DNA from: Parapristionchus giblindavisi | Lineage: Eukaryota; Nematoda; Chromadorea; Rhabditida; Diplogasteridae | Direction of reading: 5' to 3' | NCBI GenBank assembly: GCA_943737045.1 | Contig: CALSFV010000101.1 | Coordinates: 62,001 to 126,000, forward strand | Length of the DNA stretch: 64,000 nt | In this document: positions 55,101 through 64,000 of the stretch, piece after piece | Layout: every line of letters starts with the position of its first letter | How positions within the stretch are numbered: position 1 is the stretch's first letter | The notes under the pieces: model-generated | Told to the model about the DNA's origin: nothing | The model's input: only the letters and a program-made list of their open reading frames with translations | The model's database searches: none | Made by a program: the position numbers and the translations under genes

Positions 55101-58100
55101 GACGTTCCTTCCTCAACAACATCGGTCACGACTCCAGGACCGTGGGTAGACGTTCCTTCCTCAACAACATCGGTCACGACGCCAGGTCCACGGGTAGACG
55201 TTCCTTCCTCAACAACATTGGTCACGACGCCAGGTCCACGGGTAGACGTTCCTTCCTCAACAACATCGGTCACGACGCCAGGTCCACGGGTAGACGTTCC
55301 TTCCTCAACAACATCGGTCACGACTCCAGGACCGTGGGTAGACGTTCCTTCCTCAACAACATCGGTCACGACTCCAGGACCGTGGGTAGACGTTCCTTCC
55401 TCAACAACATCGGTCACGACGCCAGGTCCACGGGTAGACGTTCCTTCCTCAACAACATCGGTCACGACGCCAGGTCCACGGGTAGACGTTCCTTCCTCAA
55501 CAACATCGGTCACGACGTCAGGTCCACGGGTAGACGTTCCTTCCTCAACAACGTCGGTCACGACGCCAGGTCCACGGGTAGACGTTCCTTCCTCAACAAC
55601 ATCGGTCACGACGCCAGGTCCACGGGTAGACGTTCCTTCCTCAACAACATCGGTCACGACGCCAGGTCCACGGGTAGACGTTCCTTCCTCAACAACATCG
55701 GTCACGACGCCAGGTCCACGGGTAGACGTTCCTTCCTCAACAACATCGGTCACGACGCCAGGTCCACGGGTAGACGTTCCTTCCTCAACAACATCGGTCA
55801 CGACGCCAGGACCGTGGGTAGACGTTCCTTCCTCAACAACATCGGTCACGACGCCAGGACCGTGGGTAGACGTTCCTTCCTCAACAACATCGGTCACGAC
55901 GCCAGGTCCACGGGTAGACGTTCCTTCCTCAACAACATCGGTCACGACGCCAGGACCGTGGGTAGACGTTCCTTCCTCAACAACATCGGTCACGACGCCA
56001 GGTCCACGGGTAGACGTTCCTTCCTCAACAACATCGGTCACGACGCCAGGACCGTGGGTAGACGTTCCTTCCTCAACAACATCGGTCACGACGCCAGGTC
56101 CACGGGTAGACGTTCCTTCCTCAACAACATCGGTCACGACTCCAGGACCGTGGGTAGACGTTCCTTCCTCAACAACATCGGTCACGACGCCAGGTCCACG
56201 GGTAGACGTTCCTTCCTCAACAACATCGGTCACGACGCCAGGTCCACGGGTAGACGTTCCTTCCTCAACAACATCGGTCACGACGCCAGGTCCATGGGTA
56301 GACGTTCCTTCCTCAACAACATCGGTCACGACTCCAGGACCGTGGGTAGACGTTCCTTCCTCAACAACATCGGTCACGACGCCAGGTCCACGGGTAGACG
56401 TTCCTTCCTCAACAACATCGGTCACGACGCCAGGTCCACGGGTAGACGTTCCTTCCTCAACAACATCGGTCACGACGCCAGGACCGTGGGTAGACGTTCC
56501 TTCCTCAACAACATCGGTCACGACGCCAGGACCGTGGGTAGACGTTCCTTCCTCAACAACATCGGTCACGACGCTAGGTCCACGGGTAGACGTTCCTTCC
56601 TCAACAACATCGGTCACGACGCCAGGACCGTGGGTAGACGTTCCTTCCTCAACAACATCGGTCACGACGCCAGGTCCACGGGTAGACGTTCCTTCCTCAA
56701 CAACATCGGTCACGACGCCAGGACCGTGGGTAGACGTTCCTTCCTCAACAATATCGGTCACGACGCCAGGTCCACGGGTAGACGTTCCTTCCTCAACAAC
56801 ATCGGTCACGACTCCAGGACCGTGGGTAGACGTTCCTTCCTCAACAACATCGGTCACGACGCCAGGTCCACGGGTAGACGTTCCTTCCTCAACAACATCG
56901 GTCACGACGCCAGGTCCACGGGTAGACGTTCCTTCCTCAACAACATCGGTCACGACGCCAGGTCCATGGGTAGACGTTCCTTCCTCAACAACATCGGTCA
57001 CGACTCCAGGACCGTGGGTAGACGTTCCTTCCTCAACAACATCGGTCACGACGCCAGGTCCACGGGTAGACGTTCCTTCCTCAACAACATCGGTCACGAC
57101 GCCAGGACCGTGGGTAGAAGTATTTCTTGGAGGGAATGTAGCGAATGAGAAATCATCGTCACCTCCATTTGGATTCTTCTTGGTTGTTATACTGACTCCT
57201 ACAAAGAATACAATCATTAACATTCATTAAACTTGTAATATATCATAAAATTCAATAATGACCTATGGTTGTTCTTGTTGCTTTTGTAGTTTCCTCGTCA
57301 CTATCATCGATCACACATCCATTCTCTTTCTTCTTTGTTGTTGTTTTCTTATCACCTTCAGTAGTTAGATAAACTTGTTCTGTTGTACCCGTTTCATTAA
57401 CCACAGATCCAACAGTAGTGGGCTCTTCGGTAACAATTACAATATCTCCTCCAACAGTAGTAGTGGTAGATGGTTTCTCCGTAGTCTCGGGTTCAACATC
57501 TGGTCTAGCTGTGGATGGTTCTTCTGTGACAATTACAAATTCACCTTCGGTTGTAACCTCAATGGGTGGGAGCTCGGTCTTCGGTTCCTCGGTTTCATTA
57601 ACCACAGATCCAACAGTAGTGGGCTCTTCGGTAACAATTACAATATCTCCTCCAACAGTAGTAGTGGTAGATGGTTCCTCCGTAGTCTCGGGTTCAACAT
57701 CTGGTCTAGCTGTGGATGGTTCTTCTGTGACAATTACAAATTCACCTTCGGTTGTAACCTCAATGGGTGGGAGCTCGGTCTTCGGTTCCTCGGTTTCATT
57801 AACCACAGATCCAACAGTAGTGGGCTCTTCGGTAACAATTACAATATCTCCTCCAACAGTAGTAGTGGTAGATGGTTTCTCCGTAGTCTCGGGTTCAACA
57901 TCTGGTCTAGCTGTGGATGGTTCTTCTGTGACAATTACAAATTCACCTTCGGTTGTAACCTCAATGGGTGGGAGCTCGGTCTTCGGTTCCTCGGTTTCAT
58001 TAACCACAGATCCAACAGTAGTGGGCTCTTCGGTAACAATTACAATATCTCCTCCAACAGTAGTAGTGGTAGATGGTTTCTCCGTAGTCTCGGGTTCAAC

Positions 58101-61100
58101 ATCTGGTCTAGCTGTGGATGGTTCTTCTGTGATAATTACAAATTCACCTTCGGTTGTAACCTCAATGGGTGGGAGCTCGGTCTTCGGTTCCTCGGTTTCA
58201 TTAACCACAGATCCAACAGTAGTGGGCTCTTCGGTAACAATTACAATATCTCCTCCAACAGTAGTAGTGGTAGATGGTTTCTCCGTAGTCTCGGGTTCAA
58301 CATCTGGTCTAGCTGTGGATGGTTCTTCTGTGACAATTACAAATTCACCTTCGGTTGTAACCTCAATGGGTGGGAGCACGGTCTTCGGTTCCTCGGTTTC
58401 ATTAACCACAGATCCAACAGTAGTGGGCTCTTCGGTAACAATTACAATATCTCCTCCAACAGTAGTAGTGGTAGATGGTTTCTCCGTAGTCTCGGGTTCA
58501 ACATCTGGTCTAGCTGTGGATGGTTCTTCTGTGATAATTACAAATTCACCTTCGGTTGTAACCTCAATGGGTGGGAGCTCGGTCTTCGGTTCCTCGGTTT
58601 CATTAACCACAGATCCAACAGTAGTGGGCTCTTCGGTAACAATTACAATATCTCCTCCAACAGTAGTAGTGGTAGATGGTTTCTCCGTAGTCTCGGGTTC
58701 AACATCTGGTCTAGCTGTGGATGGTTCTTCTGTGATAATTACAAATTCACCTTCGGTTGTAACCTCAATGGGTGGGAGCTCGGTCTTCGGTTCCTCGGTT
58801 TCATTAACCACAGATCCAACAGTAGTGGGCTCTTCGGTAACAATTACAATATCTCCTCCAACAGTAGTAGTGGTAGATGGTTTCTCCGTAGTCTCGGGTT
58901 CAACATCTGGTCTAGCTGTGGATGGTTCTTCTGTGACAATTACAAATTCACCTTCGGTTGTAACCTCAATGGGTGGGAGCTCGGTCTTCGGTTCCTCGGT
59001 TTCATTAACCACAGATCCAACAGTAGTGGGCTCTTCGGTAACAATTACAATATCTCCTCCAACAGTAGTAGTGGTAGATGGTTTCTCCGTAGTCTCGGGT
59101 TCAACATCTGGTCTAGCTGTGGATGGTTCTTCTGTGATAATTACAAATTCACCTTCGGTTGTAACCTCAATGGGTGGGAGCTCGGTCTTCGGTTCCTCGG
59201 TTTCATTAACCACAGATCCAACAGTAGTGGGCTCTTCGGTAACAATTACAATATCTCCTCCAACAGTAGTAGTGGTAGATGGTTTCTCCGTAGTCTCGGG
59301 TTCAACATCTGGTCTAGCTGTGGATGGTTCTTCTGTGATAATTACAAATTCACCTTCGGTTGTAACCTCAATGGGTGGGAGCTCGGTCTTCGGTTCCTCG
59401 GTTTCATTAACCACAGATCCAACAGTAGTGGGCTCTTCGGTAACAATTACAATATCTCCTCCAACAGTAGTAGTGGTAGATGGTTTCTCCGTAGTCTCGG
59501 GTTCAACATCTGGTCTAGCTGTGGATGGTTCTTCTGTGATAATTACAAATTCACCTTCGGTTGTAACCTCAATGGGTGGGAGCTCGGTCTTCGGTTCCTC
59601 GGTTTCATTAACCACAGATCCAGCAGTAGTGGGCTCTTCTGTAACAATTACAATATCTCCTCCAACAGTAGTAGTGGTAGATGGTTCTTCGGATATCGTT
59701 GATTCAGTTGTAACTTTCACTTCAATCGTAGATGTGATATCTTGGACTGATCCAATGGTGGAGGTAGTACTTGGTTCATTAGTTGTTGTTGTTGTTGTAG
59801 TAGGTTTGGCAGTGATATCATCCCCAGATCCAGCTCCTCCATTGCCTCCTATTACATTTGATGAACCACCGGATGACTATAATCATACGTATTAATTCAT
59901 CTATTATCATAAGCAATCAGAACAATATTCCATACTCATTTTTTATTTATTTTGTGATTTTTTTCTTTTGAAGGATTATCCCGAGTGTTGGATCATAGTT
60001 CGATAAGCAGTGATAACTGGGCAACTTTGTGAAGATCTCTCTCATTTCCGATTCATCTGAACAATCAAAAGAAGTCTCTAACCTGTGATGCAATATATGC
60101 CGTATATTCAGCTGTAGTTAATTCTCTCATCGTCCATTCATCTCCTACTAATCCACACTTTCTCAATTCTACTCCATTGACAACAATTGCATTCTTGTTC
60201 ACTGTTTTGTTGTTGTAGTAGCAACCTTCAAATATGTCTTTCACTCGATCAAAGTATTGAAGTATAACAGTACCCACGACTTCGATATAGGTGGTTACGG
60301 TATTCCCAGAGATACTGTATCTACATCTATGTACCTCAGTGTCAACCACGAAAGTCGAGAGGAAATTTTTGATTGAACCGTCAGGGAGAAGACAACCGGC
60401 TGAATATAATGACATTTATACGAATTCATATTGGATATTAACTCACTAATTTGTCCAAAGTCAAATACGCCAACTCCAGTCTGACAAAGATATGGTTTTC
60501 CACTGATATATACAACTGTATTGGTACCATAAGTCTTCCCTTTAATCACACAACCTATAATATATGGGAATAATGTAGTTTTGAATAAAATTAAATGTTT
60601 ACCAGTCTTACTGATCACTCCATATATACAAGTATAGATATCAACTCCATCATCAGTAGTATATTTCTCTCCATTCTTCACTGTTGTTCCATTCATGTTA
60701 CAATAAGTATCTAAATAACCATGAATCTATCTATATATCTTCTCTTTTCTTCATACCAGATTCATTAACTACAGTCATTGTAACTGTTCCATTAGTTGAT
60801 ATGAGACATTTAACATACAATTCATTAACCATTCCATAACCATTATTAGACAGAACTGTTCCATTCGAAGTGACACATCCTACAATCATTCTCATTATAT
60901 CATATTCATTTCATTATTATTACCATTTGCTTGAGAATAGAAACCACTACTCGATGAGTTCATACATGTCATTCGTACAGCCTTTCCGATCGTAGTAACA
61001 ACTCCATTTACCGTAGTCTACAAAGATATATCATACGATAACTAACGTATACAATGAGGATATACCGTGAAGTTAACAGATTGTGTCCATGTACTTCCCG

Positions 61101-61760
61101 TCGTGTACACCTTCCCATTATAAACACATCCACCAGCTGAATAAAAGATATCGTAGTATATTGCAAATATAGATATGACATACGTGTTTCTTGACTAAGT
61201 TTGACAGCTCCATTGGAATCACGATAACATGACCAAATTGAACCATCATTCATAGTACGATTAGATCCAATAGGAAGAATTGATCCATTTGGATCACGGC
61301 AATCTTATTAATTTAAATATTAAAGAAGCTAATTTGAAGCACGCAGCATTTTTTTTAAATATGGTGATAAATAAGCGAGAATTCAAAGTATTCTCTACAT
61401 TATGAAATGTAAAATTAATGACTAACTTATTATTTGATAGGATACAACATCCGCATTCTGTGAACAACTATATGTGAAATAAGTTTCATTATAGTTCATT
61501 CCAGGATTGATCATTGCTCCATTTTCATTGTTTAGAGGGACACAACCTGAATAGAATAATGAATTGATAGAAAGATAAAGATAATGAATCTAACCAATTG
61601 CTCGTACTCCCTTAACAATTATTCCATTTCCTTGATAACATTCAAATCTAATATAATTAGATGTCCATTGATCTCCTATCGTACAGTCTTGAGCAGTTTG
61701 TCCATTACTCCCATATGATAAACCAATAGATAAATAAATGATAAGGGAGGGGATAAGCAT
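49169..61760 (-). CDS. Giant secreted mucin-like repeat protein (15 exons, ~3852 aa)
   Basis: Exons in coding order: 61595-61760 (ATG 61758-61760), 61427-61546, 61184-61303, 61066-61136, 60924-61017, 60757-60879, 60603-60710, 60447-60554, 60083-60399, 57263-59876, 49939-57198, 49735-49894, 49537-49685, 49277-49363, 49169-49230. All phases join; total 11559 nt. A signal peptide (MLIPSLIIYLSIGLSYG) leads to about nine small Cys modules in residues 20-409 (GCVYNGKVYTTGSTW, GCVIKGKTYGTNT, YCNMNGTTVKNGEKY), resembling nematode MIG-18-type fibronectin-I-like modules. Then come Thr/Glu-rich 67-aa repeats (to about 1240), ~148 copies of a 16-aa repeat (about 1310-3675), and a Cys-rich tail ending MVCPRTCNSC, ShK-like. 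There is no membrane anchor, so it is probably a cuticle, egg-shell or surface-coat protein (inference). An ATG at 61815-61817 is in frame but hides the signal peptide. The exon 9-10 junction is the least sure. Confidence 0.88.
50004..57115 (-). repeat. 48-bp coding minisatellite, ~148 copies (16-aa repeat)
   Basis: The unit encodes GTSTRGPGVVTDVVEE or GTSTHGPGVVTDVVEE. Units are almost identical, and changes are mostly a linked set (Arg type CGTGGACCTGGC, His type CACGGTCCTGGA). Rare changes give Asp, Leu, Asn, Ile or Gly in single units. It is part of one uninterrupted 7260-nt exon. Two large plus-strand frames across it are by-products of the 3n unit length. Confidence 0.97.
57390..59690 (-). 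repeat. 201-bp coding repeat, about 11 copies (67-aa Thr/Glu-rich repeat)
   Basis: Each unit carries PSTTTTVGGDIVIVTEEPTT, a VGSVVNETEEPKTELPPIEV block and a TTEGEFVIITEEPSTARPD block. The period is 201 bp (marker AACAGTAGTGGGCTC ending near 57421, 57622, 57823). Copies differ at a handful of bases, such as Ile/Val in FVIITEE and a Glu/Val swap near 58378. It is encoded in exon 10 of the mucin-like gene. Confidence 0.97.
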
Positions 61761-62780
61761 TATGGCTTCCCTTGAAATAAGTGAAGATACTTTACAATTC
61801 AACTCTTTTATCCTCAATTCTCGTTAAGCTGATCATACAAATAAAATGGAGCCATGGTGTGAAAAGAACGAATCTTTCAAACTTATCAACACCGTTCCCT
61901 AACGCTCATCCATCTACTTATCCTATTTCAAATAGTTACGTATTTTTTTGAATTACCATGATTTGTGCAATATACCGCATACAATATTATTGATTTTTTA
62001 AACTTGAGTTCTGAAATAATGACAAAAACAATATTTTTCCCAGAACTTTTATATAACAAGCAAGTTTTTATATTAAATTAACAATATTATGTAATTTGTA
62101 AAATATTTGAATGTGTTTCGATACTCTCATTTTTTCTTTTTTCTTCATGACCCCCATTTATTCCATTGTTTATTCATCTGTTTCATTCCATATGAATACT
62201 CCTCATAAGAAAAGAGATGATCCATCCACACTTACGAATACTTTCACAGTAAACATTCAATCATCCATCATTTTATTCTTTTTTTGGATTATATATTGCA
62301 TCATTTGGTCACACAACATACTCTTTATACTGTCATATCAAAGTTTGTTCATTCTAAGTTCACACAAGATATTGAGGATAAATTCCAACAAATATGCTTT
62401 ATATGGGCTAATCTCAATTGGTCTGGAATACAATCAAAGATGAACAATCTTTATTTGTCTCTCATATTTTCATATTCTCTTCATCTTATCGTTTTTCTTA
62501 TCTTATAAGAAGGAAGAACAAAACATTCTTATGCAACATAAATATCAAATTCATTTCAATTTCGCATCATTTGTTGCTTTTTTTACTTGATTGTTCAATT
62601 ATTTTATCACTAACATGCAAATAACAAATAAAATTAAAATAATGAATATCGTGAGCAAAAGAAGAGAGAAACATGAGTTAATTGTCGGTTTTTGAAAGAC
62701 TTTCAGTATTCTGAATAGATTAATACCATTTAATCTAAAATAATAAATACTAAATATCTTCGTGCATACAATAAAATATT
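61761..62780. other. Intergenic, 5' flank of the mucin-like gene
   Basis: AT-rich spacer. An acceptor-like TTTCAAG lies 10 nt upstream of the mucin start codon, compatible with a 5' intron or trans-splice leader. Small plus-strand frames at 62111-62624 have no recognisable content. Confidence 0.45.
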
Positions 62781-64000
62781 CTATGAATGATGAATAGTTC
62801 CTATAGCAGTTCTTGTCATTTGAATAACTTCATCGATTGATGTTGAATGGAAATCATCTTTTGATTGAATAGGAAGACTACATGATGAATGATGAGATCT
62901 TTGAGAGATGGGTTGAGGTTGAATTGATGAATGAGATTGATTTGATTGAATAGGAGGAGGATGAATAAATGAAGTAGATGGTTGATGATGTGGAATAGTA
63001 GATGGTTCACGTGAGAATGATATTCTAGTTGCTGAATTATGTGAAGATCTTGGAAGAGATTCTGATAAATCCTTTAGTTTCTGTCCTAATTCTTCTAATT
63101 CAATAGTCCTAAATATAATAATCAATTACAATAGATCATTATTAATTATACCTTAGTCTTTGCGCTGATGATTCTTCTTCAACTCTTGCAATTGCATCTT
63201 CATATTTTCTTTCTGATTCTCTTAACTTCTCCTCTAGTTCATGAATATTCCGATCTTTTTCAAGGAACTGAAATAACGTTTCCTTTGTATATTCTCTATC
63301 TCTATTAATCTATCTTTACTACAAACTTTAATTCTCAATGAATCAATATGTTCTCCTTGACTCATTTTTTCTTGTCTCAGTGTAGCATTTTCAGCTGATA
63401 ATGACTTTGATAAGACCTACAAATGGAATGATTGCATATACAAGTACATATTGAAATGGCAACTTACTTGTAATGCTTCTAATTCTCTTTCCATTCTAAT
63501 TCTTGATTCTCTAATCTCCAATTCTCGACCTCCTCCATCTTTTAACTCAAAATAGTTTCATTCATTCATTTGATGCCCTCTTTTTCAAAATTTTCGAATA
63601 AGAGGAATATTATAACAATCTCAATAAAAAAATAAAAAAATAATATTGCATTCTAACCTGATTTTGTAGTAGTGTAATACATTCTCGTTCAGCGTGTAAA
63701 GATTCTTGAACTTGCGTTAATTCTAATCGTAAAGAACTTTCTTTCTCTTTCATCTCAAAATAATTCTCTTTCAATATAAAAAAAAAGATGAGATAATTTT
63801 GAACTAAATTATATTCACATATTTTAATAATCGAAGGATTTTTAGAATGAAAGGTAAGAAACAATTATGATCTATCATAAGTTATTGTTGAACTACTCAT
63901 TACAACTTTACAATTCCATTCATTAAAAAAACATTGTAGGCTCAACTATAATAGTTCGTTTGAATCAAAACCTGATCACCACTACTGAATGATATTCTAC
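62781..64000 (-). CDS. Coiled-coil protein, 3' part (runs off the window)
   Basis: Exons in coding order: 63972-64000 (partial), 63658-63753, 63468-63545, 63327-63416, 63152-63267, 62781-63108 (stop TAG 62781-62783). Phases join throughout, giving about 245 C-terminal residues. The first ~135 form a near-continuous heptad-type, Glu/Leu/Arg-rich coiled coil (EKESSLRLELTQVQESL, RERMERELEALQ-like, HELEEKLRESERKYEDAI). The last ~85 are Ser/Pro/His-rich and look disordered (IPHHQPSTSFIHPPPIQ). No domain identifies the family; Golgi, centrosomal or cytoskeletal scaffolds are typical of this design. The 5' end is outside the window. Confidence 0.75.

Noticed and set aside
49922..57223. CRISPR array
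   Set aside because: Direct repeats are contiguous with no unique spacers, and the sequence is a coding minisatellite in an animal genome.
50054..57230. Two plus-strand frames of 2364 and 1966 codons across the 48-bp array
   Set aside because: The unit length is a multiple of 3 and has no stop in those frames. Only the minus-strand frame continues in phase into non-repetitive, Cys-rich exons on both sides.
57375..59895. Plus-strand frames of 775 and 825 codons over the 201-bp array
   Set aside because: Antisense shadows of the Thr/Glu-rich repeat. The minus frame is bounded by good splice sites and joins upstream and downstream exons.

Overview
The window looks like nuclear DNA of a small, AT-rich, intron-rich animal, most likely a nematode. 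Evidence: genes are split by short introns (often 40-60 nt) with GT donors and acceptors such as TTTAG, TTTAAG, TATAG and TTTCAG. One secreted protein joins small Cys modules resembling nematode MIG-18-type fibronectin-I-like repeats to a ShK-like C-terminus. There is an ADT-type ADAMTS protease, and the DNA is crowded with inverted-repeat transposons. The species is not identified. Nothing bacterial, and no CRISPR array, is present.

Layout. (1) 273-6868, minus: 3' part of an unrecognised Ser/Arg-rich gene whose introns hold a 31-bp minisatellite and two large inverted-repeat elements, one a 1.65-kb fold-back with TA duplications. (2) 7.1-13.6 kb: almost pure purine satellites (127-, 35- and ~42-bp units, GGGAGA hexamers), no convincing gene. 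(3) 14.3-18.5 kb: one orphan 3'-terminal exon, a long (ATT)n tract, and a complete four-exon minus-strand gene for a 284-aa protein with Gln/Ser/Gly/Ala repeats. (4) 18.9-22.5 kb: transposon graveyard containing a broken Polinton/Maverick (protease, DNA polymerase B and packaging ATPase fragments), a hAT-type MITE with perfect 8-bp duplication, and a tRNA-like element. (5) 23.6-29.6 kb, plus: a membrane-anchored cholinesterase-like/neuroligin-like protein without the nucleophilic serine. (6) 30.2-37.6 kb: 7.4 kb of C/T satellite with a ~1.19-kb higher-order period. (7) 39.6-48.7 kb, plus: a 29-exon ADAMTS gene, reconstructed with every splice phase consistent (1039 aa). (8) 49.2-61.8 kb, minus: a giant secreted mucin-like gene (about 3850 aa) with ~148 copies of a 16-aa repeat and ~11 copies of a 67-aa Thr-rich repeat. 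(9) 62.8-64.0 kb, minus: 3' end of a coiled-coil protein gene.

The ADAMTS and mucin genes converge tail to tail 500 bp apart and both encode extracellular proteins; a functional link is only an inference. Exons below were read by eye from splice sites and reading phase, so boundaries are predictions. The standout features are the giant repeat protein and its digital two-state repeat array, the catalytically dead esterase, the Polinton remnant, and the scale of strand-asymmetric purine/pyrimidine satellites.
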